NCBI GenBank assembly: GCA_025351745.1
Contig: JANXVI010000250.1
Location: forward strand, 1 to 57,893
DNA: 57,893 nucleotides
DNA from: Rhodoferax sp.
Lineage (GTDB): Bacteria > Pseudomonadota > Gammaproteobacteria > Burkholderiales > Burkholderiaceae_C
Direction: 5' to 3'
The translations under genes and the position numbers were made by a program. Below, in pieces: positions 28,085-36,253 of this stretch (its first letter is position 1; every line of letters starts with the position of its first letter). The notes beneath the pieces are model-generated. The model had not been told where the DNA came from. It did no database searches and saw only the letters and a list, made by a program, of their open reading frames with translations.

Positions 28085-29953
28085 ATGGCACGCAAACCAA
28101 CACTACATCCATCCCTGAAACCGTTTGCGGCACACGTGACGACGTCCGAGCTGGCGCTGAGTCACATCCGCAACGGCGACCATGTATTTGTCGGCACCGG
28201 CTGCGCCGCACCGCGTGGCCTGGTACAAACGCTGGAGACGATGCGCATCCCACCTGCCGACATCGAACTGCTGCACTTCTTCACCGTCAATGCCTTCGAC
28301 CACGACGCCGACGGCCAAAGCACCACGCATTTCAGACACCGCTCATTCTTTGTCGGCAACGACATGCGTGCCGCTGTCAAACAGGGCCTGGTGGACTATG
28401 TGCCCATGTCGATAGCGCGCGTGCCCGAGATGATCGCGCTGGGGCGCATTCCAGTGGATGTAGCGCTGGTGCAGGTGTCTACACCCGATGCCTTCGGCTA
28501 TGTGAGTCTAGGGGTGTCCGTGGACATCATCCCGGCTGCCATCGCGCGCGCGCGGCTGGTCATTGCCGAGGTCAACCCGGCCATGCCGCGCTCCATGGGC
28601 GACTCCACCTTCCACATCAGCCGCATCCACCACCTGGTTCAGGTCAACACACCGGTCACCGAATTTGCGCGCATACCGCTGCCGACCGACGGTGTGCAGC
28701 GCATTGCCCGCTACATCGCGGGCATCATCGACGATGGTTCCACCCTTCAGATCGGCCTGGGCCAAGTGGCGCATGAGGCGCTGCAGTACCTGACCGACCG
28801 CAAGGATCTTGGGGTGCACTCCGACCTGATATCGGACGCCATCATTCCACTGCTGCAAAACGGTAACCTGACCGGCGCACGCAAGACCGACAAACCCTAC
28901 AAGATTGTCGCGAGCCTGGCACTGGGCTCGCGTGCACTCTACGACCTGATCGACGGCAACCCGCTGTTCTCGATGGAACCCATGGACGCGGTATGCAACC
29001 CGGCAACCATCGCCGCCCAGCACAAGATGGTGGCCATAGCCCAGGCCTTTTCCATTGATCTGACCGGCCAGGTCTGCATAGACCAATTTGGCGGCGAGTT
29101 CTACAGCGGCATCGGCAGCCAAGGCGAGTTTTTGCGCGGTGCCTCGCGGTCCCCTGGTGGCAAGCCCATTGTGTGCATGAGCTCCACCACCGCCGATGGC
29201 ACGCAGTCGCGCATACGCGCTTCACTGATGGCGGGCGAATCCGCCACCATTGCCCGCACGGACGTGCACTATGTGGTCACCGAATTTGGCATCGCCTACC
29301 TGTTCGGCAAATCCATACGCGAGCGGGCCACTGCGTTGATTGAACTGGCGCACCCGCAGTTCCGCCCCGAGCTGTTTGCCCAGGCCCAGGCGCTGGGCTA
29401 CCTCAGCCCCGACCAGACACTGCAAAACCTGCGCGCCTACCCGGTAGACGAAGAAGTAACCGTCACGCTCAAGGACGGCCGCATGGTCATGCTGCGCCCT
29501 GCCCTGTCCAGCGACGCCCAAGGCATTCGCGACCTGTTCCACCACCTGAGCGAGGCTGATGTTTACACCCGCTTCTTCCGCCATGTACGCGGCCTGTCCA
29601 ACGCCGAAGTGCAACGCCTGTGCAATGTCAACTATGAGAACGAAGTCGCCTTTGTCGCAACGGCGGGCCCGCGCGAAGCGTCGCTGATCGTAGGGCAGTC
29701 TTGCTACTTCATCGACCCCACATCCAACCTGGCCGACACCGCCTTCATGGTGCACCCGGATTGGCAAGGCTGCGGCCTGGGCACCGCGTTGCAAAGCGGC
29801 ATGGTGCAACATGCCAAAAAGCGCGGATTGCGCGGTTTTGTGGCCGACGTTTTGCCGGGCAACGAGCGCATGCTGCGTCTGGCGCGCAATGGGCAGCCGA
29901 CGGTACTGGTCGAAAAGACCCACGACTCGGTGCATCTGACCCAGTTGTTTTAG
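28085..29953 (+). CDS. Acetyl-CoA hydrolase/transferase fused to a GNAT acetyltransferase
   Basis: 622 residues. The N-terminal two thirds (about 20-440) is an acetyl-CoA hydrolase/CoA-transferase domain: HVFVGTGCAAPRGLV, STPDAFGYVSLGVSVD, IGLGQVAHEAL and VVTEFGIAYLFGKSIRERA. The C-terminal third (about 465-615) is a GNAT domain with RPALSSDAQGIRDLFHHLS and acetyl-CoA loop HPDWQGCGLGTAL. The pair suggests CoA transfer or acetate release coupled to protein acetylation. I know such fusions exist, but the substrates are not evident. It is divergent from the SDR gene with only 61 bases between starts, and no strong ribosome site was seen. Confidence 0.88.
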   Translation: MARKPTLHPSLKPFAAHVTTSELALSHIRNGDHVFVGTGCAAPRGLVQTLETMRIPPADIELLHFFTVNAFDHDADGQSTTHFRHRSFFVGNDMRAAVKQGLVDYVPMSIARVPEMIALGRIPVDVALVQVSTPDAFGYVSLGVSVDIIPAAIARARLVIAEVNPAMPRSMGDSTFHISRIHHLVQVNTPVTEFARIPLPTDGVQRIARYIAGIIDDGSTLQIGLGQVAHEALQYLTDRKDLGVHSDLISDAIIPLLQNGNLTGARKTDKPYKIVASLALGSRALYDLIDGNPLFSMEPMDAVCNPATIAAQHKMVAIAQAFSIDLTGQVCIDQFGGEFYSGIGSQGEFLRGASRSPGGKPIVCMSSTTADGTQSRIRASLMAGESATIARTDVHYVVTEFGIAYLFGKSIRERATALIELAHPQFRPELFAQAQALGYLSPDQTLQNLRAYPVDEEVTVTLKDGRMVMLRPALSSDAQGIRDLFHHLSEADVYTRFFRHVRGLSNAEVQRLCNVNYENEVAFVATAGPREASLIVGQSCYFIDPTSNLADTAFMVHPDWQGCGLGTALQSGMVQHAKKRGLRGFVADVLPGNERMLRLARNGQPTVLVEKTHDSVHLTQLF

Positions 29954-29978
29954 CCCTGATCTTTCAATCGACTCTGCG

Positions 29979-30415
29979 TCATTCGACCACCTGCAACTGG
30001 ATGTGCGTACCGTCTGGCAGTTCTTCGATTTGGCGAGCAATATCTCCGGAAAACCGCACAAGTTCTACATGCGGCACAGTGGCGAGATTGTCTCCGCCAT
30101 ACGAGCCACCTAACACACCAGGAATCTTTAAGCAGTACTTCCTTCCTTCACCCAGGGCCCGCACTGGTCGTTTGCCAGAGAAACAAATGCAGCCATATAC
30201 CAATCCCGAAGAAAATCTTGGTTGGCTGAAAGTGCTTCAAGCTCGGCGCGATTGTCGGCAATGACCTTGCAGTAGCAGTCTTCCGGGCACAGGCGCCAAT
30301 ACCTTTCATCTTTGTCTTTGACGATGAGCTTGCCGAAGTCATTTTCGCCAACGACCTCAACTGGCTCGATGCCAACCCATCCCCAAGACTGGCGAATCTC
30401 CTCAACGAGGCTCAT
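29979..30415 (-). pseudogene. DUF1851 / T6SS immunity Tdi1-like gene with a frameshift
   Basis: The first part reads MSLVEEIRQSWGWVGIEP...FLRDWYMAAFVSLANDQCGP and hits a stop after GSTA. The second part, in another frame, continues GEGRKYCLKIPGVLGG...FSGDIARQIEELPDG to a TGA at 29979. One extra base in the run CCCAGGGCCC (about 30151-30160) would restore GPLGEGRKY, the expected junction, so a single-base deletion (or sequencing error) has broken a roughly 145-residue protein. Family knowledge: this domain occurs in immunity proteins to type VI effectors. No effector gene is adjacent. It starts nine bases beyond the attC-like site. Confidence 0.72.
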
Positions 30416-30423
30416 GTGACGAC

Positions 30424-30510
30424 GCAAAACGTGGAAAAGACCGGATCACATCACTACGCAGCGAAGCCGCCTCATGCTGTAGTGAGTCCGCGTCCATTGT
30501 CATGTTAAGT
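30424..30510 (-). other. attC-like recombination site between two small genes
   Basis: On the minus strand the site opens with ACTTAAC (fits RYYYAAC), which contains the stop codon of the 30505-30900 gene, and closes with a degenerate GTTTTGC just before the next gene's start. In between, an imperfect palindrome has matching blocks AAC, TG, AA, GAC, GG and TCACTAC on the two arms with unpaired bases between, as in integron attC sites. The length (87 bases) is in range. The closing core deviates at two positions, so it may be decayed. Confidence 0.5.
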
Positions 30511-30900
30511 CTCATCGCTCGCGTTCAGCCTTTCAATTTCGCCCGCAGCGATGGAGCGATGGAACTCCGAGGGTTCATTCTTCTCAAAAACGATCAGCAA
30601 ATTGACGGCCTCAGCCAGCTTGGAATTGTCCGCAAGATCGTACGCGACCATGAGGGTTTCACCAAGACGCTTGTTTGCCGCGCTGACTTCCTCTTGCGGT
30701 TCCTCGTAGTGAACCTCCAACTCTGGACGCAGCTTGTAGATGGCACTCTGGATTTCAAAGACGGATACCAGCGCTTCTCCGATCCTCTGAATGTGTTCAT
30801 GAGTCGGAGAAAGGGGCACGTCCCGAATGTTTGACGCAGCACCATCAAGCAATCCGGCGATGACCCGGAGTCGTTTGTGCAAGTTAGCCAGTTTGTCCAT
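30505..30900 (-). CDS. Small protein of unknown function in a possible integron cassette
   Basis: 131 residues starting MDKLANLHKRLRVIAGLLDG; the frame is open to 31017 but the upstream part looks like non-coding remnant. No signal peptide or membrane segment; the sequence is helical and acidic (IRDVPLSPTHEHIQRIGEALVS, YEEPQEEVSAANKRLGE). I do not recognise the family. Its stop lies inside the attC-like core, as is common in gene cassettes, and it is divergent from the integrase remnant, as the first cassette of an integron would be. Confidence 0.6.
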   Translation of the reverse strand: MDKLANLHKRLRVIAGLLDGAASNIRDVPLSPTHEHIQRIGEALVSVFEIQSAIYKLRPELEVHYEEPQEEVSAANKRLGETLMVAYDLADNSKLAEAVNLLIVFEKNEPSEFHRSIAAGEIERLNASDET

Positions 30901-31062
30901 GCGACTTATCGTGATGAAGCCGAGCGCCCATCTTGAAAATCCCAAGCTAGACGACGAAATGATTTGGACGAACAGGCTTGAACGAAACCGCATAAGACCA
31001 CCTCGGGTCGCTTGCATTTTGTATTGAGCCTGCGTATTTTGGATGCAATTCCAGTATTTGTG

Positions 31063-31494
31063 ATGTTCGCCAAACCCGCCTCCTATATCCCTCAGTCACC
31101 CCACTTGATGGATCAGTTGCGGGAGGTTCTGCGGTACAAGCACTATAACTCGTGCACCCAAGGGGCCAGCCTGTATTGGGTGAAATTCCTTGTCCGCTGG
31201 CATGGACGCAACGACCAGAAACGCCATCCGCGCGACCAGGTGCCTGAAGAGGTGGAACAATTTTTTACCGTGCTTCCCCACCAGCGCAATGTGCATGTAT
31301 CCAAACACAACCAGGCGCTCAGTGCCCTGCTGTTTTTGTGCCGAGAAGTTTTGCAGTTGCAGTTGCCATGGCTTGGCGGCGTGCAGCGTGCCACACGCCC
31401 GAGGCGCACTCCCTCCGTGTTGAGCGTTGCCGAGGTGGCAGCCTTGCTGGGCGCAATGTCGAGGATTGAACGGTTGCTGGCCAAGCTGCTGTAG
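31063..31494 (+). pseudogene. intI: Integron integrase (IntI), N-terminal remnant
   Basis: About 143 residues of a tyrosine recombinase of the IntI type: LMDQLREVLRYKHY, YWVKFLVRWHGR, HPRDQVPEEVEQFFTVL, HNQALSALLFLCREVL and RPRRTPSVLSVAEVAALL all follow the integron-integrase N-terminal (core-binding) domain and the beginning of the catalytic domain. It stops at a TAG where homologues continue Y-GTGMR. The catalytic Arg-His-Arg-Tyr domain is absent, so it is inactive. Several substitutions at normally conserved positions (for example NSCTQGASL) also suggest decay. Confidence 0.78.
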
Positions 31495-31741
31495 AGCACG
31501 GGCATCGTCACCGTGCATAAGTGCTATCTGCACCCACGGCTCAAAGTGGCGGCAGTTGGAACAGCTTGCCCCTTGGATTCGCTTTTTGCAAGTCCAATGA
31601 CCGGTACGTGATCGTCCGCTTCCTGCCGTGCAGTACCGCTGCGAATCGTGGAGAGTCGACGACCTGCCCGCCTGTCAGCTGCCACACACGACGGACTGTT
31701 CCTGACCCGAACCGGCAGCCCCTTCCAAATACTTGGGTTGA
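31495..31741. other. Degenerate sequence after the integrase remnant
   Basis: About 250 bases without a supportable gene. Fragments such as the region around 31585-31620 can be read as frameshifted pieces of the expected integrase continuation, but the match is weak. Confidence 0.35.
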
Positions 31742-32659
31742 CTAAAGGCCTTCATCCCCGCGTTGCGCCTCGCAAACTTCTCGCACACATTCACGCAGCC
31801 AGCGGTGTGCCGGGTCCGCCTGCATGCGCGGATGCCACAAAAGTGACACCGTAAACGCAGGAGTGGCAAACGGCAGCGCAAAGCTGTGCATGCCGAGGCG
31901 CAAAGTGCCGGTGTGCCGTTCGGGCACGGTGGCGATCAGGTCTGAGGCACGGGCCAGCGCCAACGCGGTTGAAAACCCACCGACGATGGTGACGACCTCA
32001 TGGTCCAGCTCCAGCCCCAGCGCCTGCAACGCTTCATCGATCGGCCCTCTGTCCCTACCGCGGCGTGAGACTGCGATGTGTTTCCCGGCCCCATAGCGGG
32101 CGGGCGTCATCTTGCCCTTTGCCAGCGGATGACCCACGCGCACAACGCCGATGAAGCGGTCGCGAAACAGGGCCTGCGCCCGAACCTCGGGCCCCATCGC
32201 GTCGCCTACAACGCCGGTTTCCAGGTCCACGGCCCCGTCGCGCAGCGGCCCGCTGTCCTTGTTGGGTTTGGGGACAAAGCACAGCCGCACGCCGGGCGCT
32301 TGCGCAGCCACCCGTGCAATCAGGTCCGCGCCAAAGTTCTCGACAAAACCCTCGCTGGTGCGCACGGTGAACGTGCGCACCAGTTGCCGCAGGTCGATGG
32401 CCTCGGCAGGCCGCAAGACTGCGTGCGCATCCTGCACGAGCTGGCCGACCCGGTCGCGCAGTTCTGTTGCGCGCGGCGTGGCTACCAGGCCGCGCCCCGC
32501 CCGGACCAGTAGCGGGTCGCCTGTGGTTTCGCGCAAGCGCGCCAAGGTGCGACTCATAGCCGACGGGCTAAGCCGCAAGCGACGGGCGGCACGCGCGACG
32601 CTGCCTTCGGCGAGCAGCACATCGAGCGCGACCAGCAGGTTGAGATCCGGGGTAGCCAT
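31742..32659 (-). CDS. LysR-family transcriptional regulator
   Basis: 305 residues from ATG (MATPDLNLLVALDVLL). The N-terminal winged helix-turn-helix is at about 5-62 (GSVARAARRLRLSPSAMSRTLARLRE). The C-terminal effector-binding domain (about 90-300) includes LVRTFTVRTSEGFVE and YGAGKHIAVSRRGRDRGPID. It is divergent from an MFS transporter gene with a shared upstream region (32660-32801), the classic arrangement in which the LysR protein controls its neighbour. The effector is unknown. Confidence 0.92.
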   Translation of the reverse strand: MATPDLNLLVALDVLLAEGSVARAARRLRLSPSAMSRTLARLRETTGDPLLVRAGRGLVATPRATELRDRVGQLVQDAHAVLRPAEAIDLRQLVRTFTVRTSEGFVENFGADLIARVAAQAPGVRLCFVPKPNKDSGPLRDGAVDLETGVVGDAMGPEVRAQALFRDRFIGVVRVGHPLAKGKMTPARYGAGKHIAVSRRGRDRGPIDEALQALGLELDHEVVTIVGGFSTALALARASDLIATVPERHTGTLRLGMHSFALPFATPAFTVSLLWHPRMQADPAHRWLRECVREVCEAQRGDEGL

Positions 32660-32801
32660 AGGCTTCAACCATAGCGCAGTTTGACCCTGACATGGCGTTC
32701 AACGCATGAATACAGTGCAAACGCAGCGCCTTCCGCGGGATGTGGCAAAGACCTACGCTCTGGGCAACTCCTTGTCAGAAGTCGTCAAAACGGAAAGTCC
32801 T

Positions 32802-34256
32802 ATGCTGAATGCAACCATTACCGTGCCGCAAGGCCCAAAGAACCTCGCCCCAATCCGCTGGGTGCTTGCCAGCCTTTCGTTGTCAATGCTGTTGCCTTCG
32901 CTGGGTACCAGCATCGCCAATGTGGGTTTGCCAACGCTGGCACAGGCGTTTAACGCGTCTTTTCAGCAGGTGCAGTGGGTGGTGCTGGCCTACTTGCTGG
33001 CCATCACCACGCTGATCGTCAGCGTTGGGCGGCTGGGTGACCTATTAGGACGCCGCAGGCTGCTACTGGCTGGCATCGGCCTGTTCACGGTGGCCTCTGC
33101 GCTGTGCGGCATCGCGCCCAGCCTCGGGCTGCTGGTGGCCGCGCGCGCTGCGCAGGGGCTGGGCGCGGCCACGATGATGACCCTGACCATGGCCTTTGTC
33201 GGTGAGACGGTCCCCAAGCAGAAGACCGGCAGAGCCATGGGGCTGCTGGGCACGATGTCGGCCGTTGGAACAGCGCTTGGACCCTCATTGGGCGGCATGC
33301 TGATCTCCTTGCTGGGTTGGCAGGCGATCTTCTACATCAACGTGCCCATAGGGCTGCTGGCGTGGGTCCTCGCGTACCGCTTCTTGCCGTTGGATCCGCA
33401 AAGGCCGCCAACAGGCGGGGCGGGCTTTGACCCGGTAGGAACGCTGCTGCTGGCACTGACGCTTGGAGCCTATGCGCTGGCCATGACCACGCGTCCGCAA
33501 CACGGGGGCTCCGGCGGCTTTGGCACGATGAACGTGGCTCTACTGGCAGCAGCCTTCGTTGGCGCTGGTCTGTTCGTGCTGGCACAGGGCCGCGTCGCGT
33601 CACCCTTGGTACGCCTGGACGCGTTCCGCAATGCGGTGCTGAGCAGCAGCCTGGCGACGAACCTGCTGGTCGCTACGGTGATGATGGCCACGCTGGTTGT
33701 CGGTCCCTTCTACCTGTCACGTGCACTTGGGCTGAATGCGGCCCAAGTCGGGCTTGTGCTGTCCATCGGGCCCCTGCTGTCTGCCTTGAGCGGCTTTTTG
33801 GCTGGGCGTCTGGTAGACCGTTGGGGTTCGCAGCGCATGGTAGTTGCCGGACTGACGGCTGCGGTAGTCGGCGCGGTGGCGTTGTCCGTGTTGCCGGGGG
33901 TGATGGGCGTAGCAGGCTACACCGCGGCGATGGCCGTGCTCACACCGGGTTACCAGTTGTTCCAGGTCGCCAACAACAGCGCCGTCATGGCAGATGTGCA
34001 GCCGGGCCACCGCGGCGTGGTGTCTGGCATGCTCAATCTGGCGCGCAACCTCGGGTTGATAACCGGTGCATCGGCCATGGGCGCAGTGTTCGCGGTTGCA
34101 TGCCAAGCAAACGACGTTGCAAGCGCGTCGCCCGAAGCGGTGGCCACCGGTATGCAGACAACATTTGCGGTCGCCGCGGCGTTGGTCGTCGTGGCCATCG
34201 CCATCACGCTGGCAAGCCAACGCGGTGAGAAGCGCCGCACCGTGGCGGCGTCTTAG
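32802..34256 (+). CDS. MFS transporter, DHA2 (14-helix) drug-exporter type
   Basis: About 484 residues starting MLNATITVP with GGAAAG upstream. An ATG at 32706 would add 32 polar residues and leave only 46 bases for two promoters, so the shorter form is preferred. Fourteen hydrophobic segments. DHA2 signatures: GTSIANVGLPTLAQAF in helix 1, LGDLLGRRRLLLAG in loop 2-3, and GPSLGGMLISLLGWQAIFYINVP in helix 5. Proton-driven exporter of the inner membrane, probably controlled by the divergent LysR regulator. Its stop overlaps the HDOD gene's stop by four bases. Confidence 0.9.
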   Translation: MLNATITVPQGPKNLAPIRWVLASLSLSMLLPSLGTSIANVGLPTLAQAFNASFQQVQWVVLAYLLAITTLIVSVGRLGDLLGRRRLLLAGIGLFTVASALCGIAPSLGLLVAARAAQGLGAATMMTLTMAFVGETVPKQKTGRAMGLLGTMSAVGTALGPSLGGMLISLLGWQAIFYINVPIGLLAWVLAYRFLPLDPQRPPTGGAGFDPVGTLLLALTLGAYALAMTTRPQHGGSGGFGTMNVALLAAAFVGAGLFVLAQGRVASPLVRLDAFRNAVLSSSLATNLLVATVMMATLVVGPFYLSRALGLNAAQVGLVLSIGPLLSALSGFLAGRLVDRWGSQRMVVAGLTAAVVGAVALSVLPGVMGVAGYTAAMAVLTPGYQLFQVANNSAVMADVQPGHRGVVSGMLNLARNLGLITGASAMGAVFAVACQANDVASASPEAVATGMQTTFAVAAALVVVAIAITLASQRGEKRRTVAAS

Positions 34257-35059
34257 AGACTGGTCACGTCCAACAGGGTTTCGGCACGCGGAAACCGCGC
34301 CGCCATCCAGTGGCGGTCCAGATTCAAGGCGTTAATGACCGCCAGCGGGAGATCGCTGACCAGGTCGGGATGCGGTTCGGTGCTATCGGCCAGCAGGGCG
34401 GCCAGGTGCAACACGCCCGACAGCTTGTCAAAGGTCACGGCCGTCATGGGCTCACTGGTGCTTTGCAGGCCATCGACAATGGCTTCGGGAAAATTCCAGT
34501 GGCGGGCCAACACCGCAGTGACCTGCACTTCGTCAAAGCCCAGCAGGCGCTGCTCGCGCTCCCACCGCAAGTTTGACGGTGCCGGGAGGGACTCTATTTC
34601 AGGCAGGCTTTCTGGCGAGCGCTGGCCAATCAGCAGTTCGCCCAGGCGCATCATCATGCCCGCCAGCCAGGCCTGCTGCGGGTCCAGACCCGCGCCACCG
34701 GCCAGCCACTGCGCATAACCGGCGCAAGCCATGCTGAATGTCCAGAACGCCTTGCGGTCCAAACCGGGTATGGTCGGGAAAGCAGTGCTGATGCTGGTAG
34801 ACAGTGCCAAAGAGCGGATGCGCGACATGCCCAACATCGTGATGGCATGGTTCAGCGAGAGCACTTGCCGGCTCAGCCCGAACTGCGCGCTATTGGCCAT
34901 GCGCAACAGATTAGCGGTGAGCACCGGGTCTTTGGCTATGATCGCCTCGACCTGTGCGGCGCTGGCATCCGGGTCGTTCAGCGTGCGCACCAGCGAGTGG
35001 GCCACCTCGGACATGATGGGTAATCGGGCGGTCTCAAAAAAGGCGGCTAACTCAGACAT
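34253..35059 (-). CDS. HDOD-domain protein
   Basis: 268 residues, ATG with GGAGGT five bases upstream; the frame upstream to 35185 is not needed. The HDOD domain covers about 12-210 (LPIMSEVAHSLVRTLND, ILTANLLRMANSA-like DPVLTANLLRMANSAQFG, LNHAITMLGMSRIRSLAL). HDOD proteins are metal-free relatives of HD phosphohydrolases that act in signalling or as scaffolds. An EamA gene lies 88 bases upstream on the same strand, and a c-di-GMP enzyme gene lies beyond it. Confidence 0.88.
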   Translation of the reverse strand: MSELAAFFETARLPIMSEVAHSLVRTLNDPDASAAQVEAIIAKDPVLTANLLRMANSAQFGLSRQVLSLNHAITMLGMSRIRSLALSTSISTAFPTIPGLDRKAFWTFSMACAGYAQWLAGGAGLDPQQAWLAGMMMRLGELLIGQRSPESLPEIESLPAPSNLRWEREQRLLGFDEVQVTAVLARHWNFPEAIVDGLQSTSEPMTAVTFDKLSGVLHLAALLADSTEPHPDLVSDLPLAVINALNLDRHWMAARFPRAETLLDVTSL

Positions 35060-35147
35060 GAAACCTCCAAAGCAGAAACTCGCTGCAGTATAGAAAATTG
35101 CGATGGCAACGCCAACCGGCGTCCATCCGCGTCCAACGGGCCGGACA

Positions 35148-36083
35148 TCACAGTCGCGCCCGGCTGCATACAAAAACACCGGCAATCACCAGCACGGTGC
35201 CCGCCACCAACCAGGCAGTAAACGGCTCGTCCAGCAGCAACACCCCCATCAGCATGGTGGACATGGGCCCCACCATGCCCACCTGGGCAGCCAGGCCCGA
35301 GCCTATGCGCTCTATGGCCATCATCACCAGCATGACCGGAAGCACGGTGCACAGCGTAGCGTTGAGGACGGACAGCCAGATCACTTCAGGCGCCACCTGG
35401 AACGCCGTGTCCAGCGGGCGCAGGATCACAAACTGCGCAATGCACAACACGCAGGCCACCGAGGTAGCCAGGCCCACCAGGCGCAGCGACCCCAGGCGCT
35501 GCACGATCTCTCCGCTATAAAACAAATACAGCGCATAGCTGACCGCACTGAGCAGCACCAGCACGGCGCCCAGCGCCACGTCCCGGCCCTGCAAGCTCAC
35601 CTCGTGGCCAAACACCAGCAACACACCACCATAGCTGATGGCCATGCCCAGCGCCTGCAGCCGTCCGATGCGCCGCCCGACAAAAACGAAACCCAGCAGC
35701 AGAACGATGGTGGGATTGAGGTACAGGATGAGCCGCTCCAGTGACGCCGTGATGTACTGCAAGCCGACGAAATCCAGAAAGCTGGCCAGGTAGTAGCCGG
35801 TGAGCCCCAGCCACACCACGCCCAGCCAGTCCTTGCGCGTCAGCACCGAGGGCGTGCGGTCTGGCGTGCGGCGGCTGCCCCACCAGCCCATGGCCAGGAA
35901 AAACGGCAAAGCAATGAACATGCGCAGCATGATCAGCGTGACTGCATCCACCCCGTGGCAGTATGCCAGCTTGACGATGATGGCCTTGCCGCTGAATGCG
36001 ATCGCACCCAGAATCGCAAGCATGAGGCCTAATGCTATTGATTTAGGAGCATCTTGCGAATGTTTTATGAGGGCTACAGCCAT
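35148..36083 (-). CDS. EamA-type transporter whose N-terminus comes from a repeat
   Basis: 311 residues, ten hydrophobic segments in two EamA repeats (FSGKAIIVKLAY in the first helix; LLGFVFVGRRIGRLQALGMAISYGGVLLV in loop form; final TAWLVAGTVLVIAGV). The start is an ATG with GAGG just upstream. The first 17 residues (MAVALIKHSQDAPKSIA) are encoded by a copy of the dispersed repeat in the orientation opposite to the other intragenic copies. Substrate unknown. Confidence 0.87.
   Translation of the reverse strand: MAVALIKHSQDAPKSIALGLMLAILGAIAFSGKAIIVKLAYCHGVDAVTLIMLRMFIALPFFLAMGWWGSRRTPDRTPSVLTRKDWLGVVWLGLTGYYLASFLDFVGLQYITASLERLILYLNPTIVLLLGFVFVGRRIGRLQALGMAISYGGVLLVFGHEVSLQGRDVALGAVLVLLSAVSYALYLFYSGEIVQRLGSLRLVGLATSVACVLCIAQFVILRPLDTAFQVAPEVIWLSVLNATLCTVLPVMLVMMAIERIGSGLAAQVGMVGPMSTMLMGVLLLDEPFTAWLVAGTVLVIAGVFVCSRARL
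36032..36081 (+). repeat. Dispersed short repeat at the EamA gene start (family A)
   Basis: On the plus strand: GCTATTGATTTAGGAGC, ATCTTGCGAATG, then TTATGAGGGCTACAGCC. The EamA gene (minus strand) starts within its distal end, so the repeat supplies the first codons. Confidence 0.6.
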
Positions 36084-36253
36084 TTTCCTCAAATATTCAG
36101 GTGGTGGGGAGGGTGCCTGGCGCCCGCGCCAAGGCTTGCACGACTGTACAGGAGGCAACGAAAGGCGTAAGGTCTAAAATCGAACATCAAAAGCCCACGC
36201 CTTTGCACTGTGCAAGCCTAACCTGCAGCCCCATCCCTCACCAACACCAGGCA

